DNA from: JBMYQA01 sp049600855
Lineage (GTDB): Bacteria > Bacteroidota > Bacteroidia > Cytophagales > Flammeovirgaceae
Direction of reading: 5' to 3'
NCBI GenBank assembly: GCA_049600855.1
Contig: JBMYQA010000256.1
Coordinates: 1-9,081 of the forward strand
Length of the DNA stretch: 9,081 bases
A program made the position numbers and the translations under genes. This document shows, one piece after another, positions 1-6,538 of this stretch; the stretch's first letter is position 1; the number at the start of each line of letters is the position of its first letter. The notes beneath the pieces are model-generated. The model saw only the letters and a program-made list of their open reading frames with translations. It ran no database searches and was not told where the DNA came from.

Positions 1-27
1 TGAAGTCGCTATCAAAAGACGACTTCA
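1..27 (-). terminator. Inverted repeat downstream of the molybdenum hydroxylase operon, possible terminator
   Basis: TGAAGTCG at 1-8 is the exact reverse complement of CGACTTCA at 20-27, giving an 8-bp perfect stem with an 11-nt loop. It lies about 60 bases beyond the stop codon of the last gene of the minus-strand operon, where a terminator is expected. The window ends at the stem, so neither a longer stem nor a T-tract on the minus strand can be seen. It could also serve a converging gene outside the window. Confidence 0.4.
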
Positions 28-88
28 ACCTTAAGCCTATGCGCTAAACACATACGTATATTCATATGCTTGAGCCGTTTTTGGAAGA

Positions 89-2248
89 TTAAGCCAATTG
101 CAAAGGTAAATCTCGTAAACGCTGTCCTGTAATTCGAAACACCGCATTGGCAATCGCTGCGGCAATGGGGCCCAAAGGAGGCTCTCCAACGGTTCCTGGC
201 TTATCGTCATTTTCAAGGATGACAACATCAATTTCTTTGGGCGCATCTCGCATCAGTGCCATTCGGTAAGGGCCATAAATTACAGGTCGTAATGCCCCGT
301 TTTTTACATACATGCGTTCATACAAGGAAGCACTCATTCCCATAATGATGGAGCCTTCACACTGAGCGCGCACTTGATCTGGATTCACGGCTAATCCACA
401 ATCAATCACACAAGTAACCTTATGTACTTTGATAGCTTTATCTACCACTGAAACTTCTACCACATGGGCAACAGGAGTTCCTGCGTCAGTAGAAGCGGCA
501 AAACCCATCGCTTTTCCATCTTTTACTTCATCGCTATAGTTTCCTTTTTCTGCCGCAGTTTGGATTACTTGTTTTAAGCGTTCACCTGCTTTGTCATCTT
601 GGATTTGGTCTAGGCGGTATTGAATGGGGTCTTTATTTGCTTTTAGTGCTAGTTCATCTATAAAACTTTCAATGGCAAAGGTATTGGCGAGTAAGCCTAA
701 GCTTCGCCACCAACTGGTGGCAAAAGGCAATTGCACGCGCCAAGAAATAGCACGGTAGTTGGGAATATTACGGTATTGGATTAATCCCCCTCGCCATGCG
801 CCGAAGTCACCACCTAACATGGCTGGAACGAAGTTGGGTAATAAGGCAGAGTTGTAGGCGACATCTCCGCTCGAAAGGTTGTGTTCAATGGCCTCAATCA
901 TTCCATTCGCATCTAACTTTGCTTTTAATACATGATGTGTAGGCGGACGGAATGTATCGTTTTGAAACTCTTCTTTTCGATCAAAGAAGCATTTTACAGG
1001 TTTGCCAACTGCTTTAGATAACACGGCTGCTTGAATGGCGTTTGGCGTGTGTAACCTTCGGCCAAAGCCACCACCAAGGTAAGTGGGAATAATATTCACT
1101 TGTTCCTTTTCGAAGCCTAAGCGAGCAGCGACTTCCTTTCGGGTAATTCCGACTACTTGTGTAGAAATGATGACGGTAGCCTTATCTTCTTCTACATAGG
1201 CGACAGCGCCATTAGGTTCCATTTGTGCATGTGCGCCAATGGGACTGCTGAACTCCGCGGTAATGACTTCTTCACCATGTTGAAGTAAGGATTCAGCATC
1301 TCCTGTTTTTTGAATGACATGAGGCGTTCCTTTACCCACCTGAATCATATCTTCAATATCTTTACTCTCCCAGTTTTTCTCCGTTTTCCACGTGACTTGA
1401 ATCGTCTTTTTGGCATTTTCGGCCTCAATGCGAGAGTTGGCAATGACACCTACAAAATCATGTTCTTCCACAATTTTAACTACGCCAGGCATAGCAGCAG
1501 CTTTACTGGTATCGGCACTTACATAGCTAGCGCCAATTTTATCTGGCCGAACGACGGCACCATACAACATATCAGGTAACTGCGCATCCATTCCAAAAAT
1601 GGGTGCGCCCATCACTTTGTCAATGAGGTCTACCCTTGAGATGGGTTTGCCAACAAATTTATAATCATTCATGGCCTTCAAAGGCGGAGTTTCAGGGATT
1701 TCCCATTCAGTTTCTCCATCGACAAGTTCCCCATATGTCATGGATTTGCCATTTCCTGAAACAATTCCATCTTTTACAGTTAAGGAAGCGACATCAACGC
1801 CCCATTTACTAGCCGCTTTATTTTTCAACATTTCTCGCATAGTGGCGGCTAACTCTCGAAGAGGCTGCCATAATCCAGCAATCGAAAGGCTCCCGCCTGT
1901 AGCTGTGGCATCAACATTTCCTGAAGCAGTTGTGGCATGTACAATGTTGATTTGACTGATGTCTACTTCTAATTCCTCTGCTGCAATTTGTGCTAAGCCA
2001 GTAAATGTGCCTTGTCCCATTTCTACTTTGGGACTATGGAAAATAATTTCATTGGTTTTGGTAATTTCAAACCAGATGAGTGGGTCAGAAGTTTCGCCCA
2101 TGTAAGCAGGAATCGCACTTTCCATGCCTGCTATCACGGAGCGTCTGATTGGGTTTCGAGCTAGGTAGGTCGCGCCTAATATGACTCCTGTGCCTCCTGC
2201 AGCAAGGCGAAGAATGAATTTTCTTCTGGATATCTTTTTCTTAGCCAT
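89..2248 (-). CDS. Tat-exported molybdopterin-binding subunit, xanthine dehydrogenase family (isoquinoline 1-oxidoreductase beta-like)
   Basis: This is the large catalytic subunit of a molybdenum hydroxylase. The family oxidises aldehydes or N-heterocycles using water as oxygen source at a Mo-molybdopterin centre. The 719-residue length fits single-chain IorB-like subunits. Residues 7-11 (SRRKF) followed by a hydrophobic stretch to about residue 29 form a twin-arginine signal, so the folded enzyme should be exported to the periplasm. A cofactor-binding segment with GQG lies at 78-80, a hammerhead-like domain at about 198-290, the glycine loop LGGGFGRR at 391-398, and the family's catalytic glutamate in GEPPLGP as Glu689. 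The segment RSLGLLAN (515-522) differs from the more usual RSVG-H/S-type loop near the active site, which may bear on substrate. It is the last gene of the operon, 4 bases after the [2Fe-2S] subunit gene. Family assignment is firm; the substrate is unknown. Confidence 0.93.
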   Translation of the reverse strand: MAKKKISRRKFILRLAAGGTGVILGATYLARNPIRRSVIAGMESAIPAYMGETSDPLIWFEITKTNEIIFHSPKVEMGQGTFTGLAQIAAEELEVDISQINIVHATTASGNVDATATGGSLSIAGLWQPLRELAATMREMLKNKAASKWGVDVASLTVKDGIVSGNGKSMTYGELVDGETEWEIPETPPLKAMNDYKFVGKPISRVDLIDKVMGAPIFGMDAQLPDMLYGAVVRPDKIGASYVSADTSKAAAMPGVVKIVEEHDFVGVIANSRIEAENAKKTIQVTWKTEKNWESKDIEDMIQVGKGTPHVIQKTGDAESLLQHGEEVITAEFSSPIGAHAQMEPNGAVAYVEEDKATVIISTQVVGITRKEVAARLGFEKEQVNIIPTYLGGGFGRRLHTPNAIQAAVLSKAVGKPVKCFFDRKEEFQNDTFRPPTHHVLKAKLDANGMIEAIEHNLSSGDVAYNSALLPNFVPAMLGGDFGAWRGGLIQYRNIPNYRAISWRVQLPFATSWWRSLGLLANTFAIESFIDELALKANKDPIQYRLDQIQDDKAGERLKQVIQTAAEKGNYSDEVKDGKAMGFAASTDAGTPVAHVVEVSVVDKAIKVHKVTCVIDCGLAVNPDQVRAQCEGSIIMGMSASLYERMYVKNGALRPVIYGPYRMALMRDAPKEIDVVILENDDKPGTVGEPPLGPIAAAIANAVFRITGQRLRDLPLQLA

Positions 2249-2252
2249 GATG

Positions 2253-2732
2253 TTAGGAATTTATTGTGGAAATAGCGTTTTTAATTTCAGCTGCACGGTG
2301 AATGGCTTTGCGCATTCGATAATACGTTCCACAACGACACACATTAATGATGTTATCATCGATATCTTGATCGGTTGGATTCGGGTTTTTAGTCAGCAAT
2401 GCTGCTGTTGCCATCATAAAGCCAGGTTGGCAATAGCCACATTGAGGAACAATTTCTTCTATCCATGCTTGTTGTACGGGATGTGGGTTTTCAACAGTAC
2501 CTAACCCTTCAATCGTGGTGATGTTTTTTCCTTCTGCGTATTTTGATGCGAATGAACACGCACGTACTGCTTCGCCATTAACATGGATTGTACAAGCCCC
2601 ACAAGCTGCTTTTCCGCAGCCAAATTTGGTGCCCTTTAAATCGAGCACATCTCTGATTACCCAGAGTAAAGGCGCTTCTCCATCCGTTTCTACCGTTTTA
2701 GAGTCGCCATTAATCGTAAATGAGATTTTCAT
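2253..2732 (-). CDS. [2Fe-2S] subunit of molybdenum hydroxylase (isoquinoline 1-oxidoreductase alpha-like)
   Basis: This is the small electron-transfer subunit that passes electrons from the Mo centre onward through two [2Fe-2S] clusters. The plant-ferredoxin-type N-terminal domain has Cys39, Cys44, Cys47 and Cys59 in the usual C-x4-C-x2-C...C pattern. The helical C-terminal domain has Cys98, Cys101, Cys132 and Cys134 (CGYC and CRC), the second cluster site. All eight ligands are present. The 159-residue length is normal for stand-alone subunits of this type. It has no signal peptide of its own, so it presumably crosses the membrane bound to the Tat-signal-bearing large subunit, as is known for related enzymes. 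It sits between the cytochrome gene (20 bases upstream) and the Mo subunit gene (4 bases downstream), which supports one transcript. No clear Shine-Dalgarno precedes the ATG. Confidence 0.95.
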   Translation of the reverse strand: MKISFTINGDSKTVETDGEAPLLWVIRDVLDLKGTKFGCGKAACGACTIHVNGEAVRACSFASKYAEGKNITTIEGLGTVENPHPVQQAWIEEIVPQCGYCQPGFMMATAALLTKNPNPTDQDIDDNIINVCRCGTYYRMRKAIHRAAEIKNAISTINS

Positions 2733-2752
2733 AGCTTAATTGGTTTATTCGT

Positions 2753-3370
2753 TTATTCTTCAGGGATGATTGCGCCTTCTTCAATCCATAACTTTACCGC
2801 AGCGATGTAATCTTCTTTAGATACGGGCGGTTTTTCTCTAGGAATGCCTTCTGCGTTTACGCCAGGTTCAAAAGCCCAAAGTACCAATTCATGTTCGGTC
2901 AGGTGATGCATAATGTCTTCAGGGGAGCGATTGCCATTCTTGGAGCGATCCATCATGGATTTGGCAATTTCAATGCGGCTCAAGCCTTGCCAAGCCATGC
3001 TTTCTGGGGCTAATGCCCATTCGGGTGCACCAGGGACACCTGAGTAATTATTGTTAGAATCTTGATGACATGTGTTGCAGTTTACCGCTTCCACACCAAA
3101 GTTATTTTTCCCTCGCTGAATGCCAAACAAATGTTTGTGGCTGTCTTCTCCCTGACGTGGATGTTTATCGGCAGGATGGCAGTTGACACACCGTTTGTGG
3201 GTAAGTACGTCCATCATGGTGTGAAATGCTTGATCAGAAGTAAACCGTTCTTTGGCTTCTTTATGGACAAACTTGGGCTGAGGCTTTTTGGGTTTAGAAA
3301 TGCTATGGTAAGCAATCACTAACCCGCCAATCAGGATAGGAATGGCAAAAAGTAGTCGGTATTTTTTCAT
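2753..3370 (-). CDS. Diheme cytochrome c, probable electron acceptor of the molybdenum hydroxylase
   Basis: The 205-residue protein carries two c-type heme attachment motifs, CVNCH at 61-65 and CNTCH at 98-102. An N-terminal hydrophobic segment (about 5-21) after Lys2-Lys3 makes it a membrane-anchored or secreted protein, consistent with heme attachment in the periplasm. There is no lipobox cysteine in the signal region. The C-terminal half, including a tryptophan- and glutamate-rich part near 161-198, lacks a motif I recognise. It is the first gene of a three-gene operon with the [2Fe-2S] and Mo subunits, so the likely job is to accept electrons from the Fe-S subunit and pass them to the respiratory chain. 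Similar proteins beside IorAB-like genes are sometimes labelled isoquinoline 1-oxidoreductase subunits; that link is context-based. Which residues are the sixth heme ligands cannot be told. Confidence 0.85.
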   Translation of the reverse strand: MKKYRLLFAIPILIGGLVIAYHSISKPKKPQPKFVHKEAKERFTSDQAFHTMMDVLTHKRCVNCHPADKHPRQGEDSHKHLFGIQRGKNNFGVEAVNCNTCHQDSNNNYSGVPGAPEWALAPESMAWQGLSRIEIAKSMMDRSKNGNRSPEDIMHHLTEHELVLWAFEPGVNAEGIPREKPPVSKEDYIAAVKLWIEEGAIIPEE

Positions 3371-3443
3371 TTGAGAGCTGTTTGAATGTAAATGAGATTA
3401 TATCAATGAATTTTAGCATCAAAAGAAATAGTGGGATTGATCT

Positions 3444-3469
3444 AGTAAAAATGCTGTATTCATTTTACT
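3444..3469. repeat. A+T-rich inverted repeat between two minus-strand genes
   Basis: AGTAAAAATG (3444-3453) pairs with CATTTTACT (3461-3469) with one bulged A and a 7-nt loop. It lies in the 181-base gap (3371-3551) between the stop of the EAD11-like gene and the start of the cytochrome gene. It could help end the upstream transcript, but no T-tract follows on the minus strand, so this is weak. I found no TAnnTTTG element for the operon in the gap. The rest shows nothing recognisable. Confidence 0.3.
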
Positions 3470-3551
3470 TACCTGCTTATTAGCGTAGTAAATTAGAATG
3501 TGTATTTGTCCATAATAATAAAGGTCGTATTTCACATCATTGAATTTATGT

Positions 3552-5222
3552 TTAACAACTTTTCAAATAATCCGCTACATTTGGCACACCACACTTTTTT
3601 AAAAAGGTAATTTTTTGTTCAAACTCATGAACCTTTGTCCCTTGAGATAAATACTTTAATAATCTCTTATTTTGGGCAATAATTACTTGTTTACCTCGAT
3701 TAAACTGGTTTGTAGCTGTATTGAGTTTCTCTTCATTATCATGAGGTATAGACGATAACTTTTTATTTTTAGGTCTGTTGATAAAATATAGCACTGTTTG
3801 AGCATCTTTTTGCCCATATCTTAAAAGAAATACTACTTGGTAATCCTTGTTATCATCCGACCAGATAGCGAAGTTTCTTCTACGGTATAACTCTTTATCA
3901 TCTTCAGAAAAAAGAATACTAAACGTGTAATTATCAAATTTTTGATGTTGTATGAGGTTTTTATAAATAATTCGTTGTTGTGCTTCAAAGTACTCCTTAT
4001 CTTCTAACTTATTGGAGTTAACTTGGAAAATACGTTCAATTTTAGCTCCTTGTAATAAGGCAACTTCCTGTTTCTCAATAAATCGCTCAATATCGTATAA
4101 ACAGTACCAGAATCTATCTAAAGATATGGTTTTATAAGACATACCTTGTTGGAGTTCTGACATGTACCAAAAAAAGCAATGGGACATCCGTTGATTTTTA
4201 TGAGTATGGCTAATGCGTAACTCACAATCATCTAATCCTTTTAACCTTCGATGAAATAAATCAATTTCATATTTCAAATGATCCATTCGAATTGAATTAT
4301 TGGGAACTCGTTTGATAAAGTTTTTGACTTCGCTGTAACTTTTGAAGAGCTGATTGTCAAATGGAATATATTTTTCAAAGTCATCTTGAGATTTAATGAC
4401 TCTGCCTTTTACTCCTTCTTTTTCCCAAAATTGGTCGAAGTGGGTTTTAAATTTTTGAATAATGCTTATATCTTGACTATAAAACACCATAGAGGTATCA
4501 ATAACATCTATATCATTGTTTTTAGTGTGCAAGGTCAAAAAAAGAATAGACTGGTTTTTTTCGTGAGAATCGATGATAGCATACGTGTAAGCAAGCCTCA
4601 AGTTTCCATAAAGAACAATATCGAATTTATTTTTACTGCTGTTTCCCAGGATCTTATAACATCTTTCTAAATGTGTCCTGAATGTGTCTTTTAAGAGGTG
4701 TTGTGTGATACGCTTAATGACAAATTTGCCATCTCCACTATCAGCAAGCCGTGATTCAATTTCTTTATAATAATCTAGTATATATGGGTTTAAAGAATCT
4801 TCTACTAAATCTTGACGTCCAGAACCAATAACTCTCATGGATTGAGCCTTTCTTATCGCTTTACAGGCCATTTCCATTCCCCGATTGCTATCTATTAGTT
4901 TTAATCCTCCTTTGATGTCAGAGAATGATATTACGTTTTGATGTAAACTTTGCTCAATGGCAGTTAAAAGCTGTAGAATGCTTAAAGCTATTCTATTAAT
5001 CTCTGTGTTAATAAATGAGGAATCTTCAGTGCGTATCCTTTTATCTTTGGATAAACGTTCGAAGTCTTGGGCAAGAACTACTAACTCTTCTTCAAAAGAG
5101 GCATAATCTCCATTAATAAGATTGGATTTATAGTTGTCTAGTAATTTTCTGATAGAACCAATTGCTAACTTTAATTTGCTTTTAAAAATGAGTTCTTTAA
5201 TTCTTTGGATTTCATCATTCAT
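3552..5222 (-). CDS. EAD11-like effector-associated domain protein with two degenerate PLD-like modules (function unknown)
   Basis: I do not know a characterised homologue. Residues 1-92 are all-helical. They have the order seen in effector-associated domain 11 (EAD11) proteins: a short amphipathic first helix pair, then LVVLAQDFERLSKDKR (48-62), then INTEINRIALSILQLL (71-86). EADs act as homotypic adaptors linking sensors and effectors in bacterial conflict systems. Residues about 110-270 look like a phospholipase-D-like fold: RVIGSGR at 130-136, then KFDIVLYGN at 199-207, then a strand SILFLTLHT at 225-233, ending F-x3-F-x2-FW. An HxK-x4-D string occurs at 232-239, but the following GSxN is absent. 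A similar module follows at about 365-485 (KFDNYTFSILF at 428-438, AIWSDD at 452-457, VVFLLRYG at 463-470) without an HKD site. There is no membrane segment or signal peptide, so it is cytoplasmic. The gene is clearly more A+T-rich than the operon to its left (25% and 33% GC in two 60-base samples), hinting at transfer. It stands alone, 182 bases or more from any same-strand gene. The domain calls come from pattern recognition only. Confidence 0.72.
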   Translation of the reverse strand: MNDEIQRIKELIFKSKLKLAIGSIRKLLDNYKSNLINGDYASFEEELVVLAQDFERLSKDKRIRTEDSSFINTEINRIALSILQLLTAIEQSLHQNVISFSDIKGGLKLIDSNRGMEMACKAIRKAQSMRVIGSGRQDLVEDSLNPYILDYYKEIESRLADSGDGKFVIKRITQHLLKDTFRTHLERCYKILGNSSKNKFDIVLYGNLRLAYTYAIIDSHEKNQSILFLTLHTKNNDIDVIDTSMVFYSQDISIIQKFKTHFDQFWEKEGVKGRVIKSQDDFEKYIPFDNQLFKSYSEVKNFIKRVPNNSIRMDHLKYEIDLFHRRLKGLDDCELRISHTHKNQRMSHCFFWYMSELQQGMSYKTISLDRFWYCLYDIERFIEKQEVALLQGAKIERIFQVNSNKLEDKEYFEAQQRIIYKNLIQHQKFDNYTFSILFSEDDKELYRRRNFAIWSDDNKDYQVVFLLRYGQKDAQTVLYFINRPKNKKLSSIPHDNEEKLNTATNQFNRGKQVIIAQNKRLLKYLSQGTKVHEFEQKITFLKKCGVPNVADYLKSC

Positions 5223-5517
5223 TTCTTGATTATTTTTCTGTATTGTAATGAGAATAAACTAAGCTTGTTTATAAATTACTGACAAATAAGAATTTAACCA
5301 AAAAATAAGAAATGCTAATATGTAAAATACCCGTTTATGAGTATTACAGTCACCAATAAATAATTGAAGTACTAAAGAAGATATTTTATAGTTATTGATT
5401 AGAAAACCCCCTCTTTTACCACCTCACTATTCGTTGCTGCCAACCAGTTTGATTAGGTGATTTTCAAAGTCCTACCTATTTTTGTCTTTTTTGAAAGCCC
5501 CCTACTTTACTAATAGC
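5223..5517. other. A+T-rich divergent intergenic region
   Basis: This gap of 295 bases separates the minus-strand EAD11-like gene from the small plus-strand ORF. It must hold the promoter of the EAD11-like gene. The nearest candidate on the minus strand is an element read as TA-three bases-TTTTG-like near 5300-5310, one base longer than the TAnnTTTG consensus, so I do not call it. No RNA gene, long inverted repeat or mobile-element end is visible. Confidence 0.5.
5403..5510. repeat. Imperfect 17-bp direct repeat pair
   Basis: The 17-mer starting at 5403 (AAAACCCCCTCTTTTAC) and the one at 5494-5510 (AAAGCCCCCTACTTTAC) match at 14 of 17 positions and lie 91 bases apart in the same orientation. 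The second ends just before the ATG of the small ORF at 5518. They could be operator half-sites or chance pyrimidine-rich similarity. Confidence 0.3.
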
Positions 5518-5652
5518 ATGGATATACTGTTAATCATTTGCCTCCTTTACCTTATATTGAATGAATACAAAACGCACACCACTACCTTTTTAAATAAATA
5601 CCTCCGCGAAAAATCGGAAATCGTGCAGGAGGAACCCCCAATCAATAATTAA
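5518..5652 (+). CDS. Small putative single-pass membrane peptide, 44 residues
   Basis: This is an uninterrupted frame of 44 codons from ATG at 5518 to TAA at 5650-5652. The predicted product starts with a strongly hydrophobic segment, LLIICLLYLIL at residues 4-14. A polar, basic region follows (KYLREKSE at about 27-34), ending in EEPPINN. That layout suits a small inner-membrane peptide with a cytoplasmic tail. The ATG has no Shine-Dalgarno, as is usual for the other genes here. A weak promoter-like pair, TTTG at 5481 and a partial TAnnTTTG at 5503, lies upstream. It is divergent from the EAD11-like gene and about 120 bases ahead of the dehydrogenase gene, which has its own promoter-like element. 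I recognise no family. The short length means chance cannot be excluded, although the pattern of one hydrophobic stretch plus a charged tail is more gene-like than random. Confidence 0.4.
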   Translation: MDILLIICLLYLILNEYKTHTTTFLNKYLREKSEIVQEEPPINN

Positions 5653-5721
5653 TAAGCTATAGGCCTGTAATCGGTATTAGTGAAACTGGAATAAGTATAC
5701 ATGAATACCCGTTGATGCCCC

Positions 5722-5729
5722 TAATTTTG
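5722..5729 (+). promoter_or_regulatory. Putative Bacteroidota -7 promoter element of the SDR gene
   Basis: TAATTTTG is an exact match to the TAnnTTTG element of the Bacteroidota primary sigma factor. It lies 45 bases before the ATG at 5775. No good TTG -33 box is seen at the right spacing, so it rests on one element. Confidence 0.45.
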
Positions 5730-5774
5730 TGCAGTTGTTAAAGTGAAAGATAGCAAACTCAACAATACTTTATT

Positions 5775-6449
5775 ATGAAAGTCATACTTACAGGTGCAAC
5801 AGGAATGATTGGCAAAGGAGTGCTTTATGAGTGTCTCGATAGCGATGTGGTAGAACATGTATTAGTAGTTGGTAGAAATTCGGTGGAGATGAATCATCCA
5901 AAATTAAAGGAATTGGTCATCAAAGATATGTATGATTTAACCGAAATCAGCGCCCAGCTCAAGGGATATGATGCGTGTTTCTTTTGTTTAGGCATTTCAG
6001 CGTTTCGGATGTCTGAAGCGGATTATACTCGAATTACCTATGACCTCACCTTAAACTTTGCTCAAATGGTATTGGCACAAAGCCCTCAAGCCACCTTTAT
6101 TTACGTTTCGGGTGAAGGAACAGACAGTACTGAAAAAAGTTTGAGCATGTGGGCAAGAGTGAAGGGAAAAACAGAAAATGATCTGTTGAAACTGGGATTT
6201 GGGCAAGCTTACATGTTTCGACCAGGAGCGATTTATCCAGAACGAGGGATTCGATCCAGAACACCAATCTACAATACCTTCTTACCTGTATTGAAAATGC
6301 TATATCCTGCATTAAAAACGTTTTTCCCTAACAAAATCACAACGACATCTAACATTGGAAAAGCGATGATCCGTTTAGCGCAGCAGCAGTATAAAAAGCA
6401 GCACATTATTAGTGAAGATATTAATCGTTTAGCAGTGCTAGCAGATTAG
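5775..6449 (+). CDS. Atypical short-chain dehydrogenase / NAD(P)H-binding epimerase-like protein (TIP30/HTATIP2-like)
   Basis: This is a 224-residue cytoplasmic Rossmann-fold protein. The N-terminal strand and glycine loop TGATGMIG at 6-13 (GxxGxxG) bind the dinucleotide, and VVGR at 31-34 ends the second strand. FFCLGIS at 69-75 corresponds to the strand-4 region, and YVSGEGTD at 110-117 to the active-site serine region. Instead of a plain YxxxK, the helix has WARVKGKTEND (126-136), as in the TIP30-like atypical SDR group, where the lysine-containing segment WxRxKGxxE is conserved. FRPGAIYPERG (148-158) follows. The length is normal for compact members without a large substrate domain. The substrate is unknown. 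It is followed after 89 bases by the MATE gene on the same strand, but each gene has its own promoter-like element. Start ATG 5775 fits the motif position right at the N-terminus. Confidence 0.88.
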   Translation: MKVILTGATGMIGKGVLYECLDSDVVEHVLVVGRNSVEMNHPKLKELVIKDMYDLTEISAQLKGYDACFFCLGISAFRMSEADYTRITYDLTLNFAQMVLAQSPQATFIYVSGEGTDSTEKSLSMWARVKGKTENDLLKLGFGQAYMFRPGAIYPERGIRSRTPIYNTFLPVLKMLYPALKTFFPNKITTTSNIGKAMIRLAQQQYKKQHIISEDINRLAVLAD

Positions 6450-6468
6450 CATCTGAGTAAAATCGGTG

Positions 6469-6476
6469 TAACTTTG
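6469..6476 (+). promoter_or_regulatory. Putative Bacteroidota -7 promoter element of the MATE gene
   Basis: TAACTTTG matches TAnnTTTG exactly and lies 62 bases before the ATG at 6539, just after the stop codon of the SDR gene. A poor -33 box (TTAG at 6446-6449) precedes it by 19 bases. It suggests the transporter can be transcribed independently of the gene before it. Confidence 0.45.
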
Positions 6477-6538
6477 TGGCGATCTCAATTTTATCCTTGG
6501 CTTACCCAAATATTTAGTGTTTAAACCCCACTAGTTAC

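Noticed and set aside
37..246. Frames on either strand overlapping the Mo subunit gene (for example 37-246 minus, 1310-1579 plus, 1671-1955 plus)
   Set aside because: They lie inside or across a gene with a fully supported family match and show no domains of their own.
2181..2739. Plus-strand frames over the Fe-S subunit gene (2181-2504, 2515-2739)
   Set aside because: They are antisense to a gene with all eight cluster cysteines.
3397..3426. E. coli-like promoter on the minus strand (TTGATG ... TATAAT) before the cytochrome gene
   Set aside because: The spacer is only about 14 bases, too short, and this is not the Bacteroidota promoter type.
4386..4670. Plus-strand frame antisense to the EAD11-like gene, considered as an antitoxin
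   Set aside because: It has no recognisable domain or promoter-like element, and its composition is what an antisense A+T-rich gene gives by chance.
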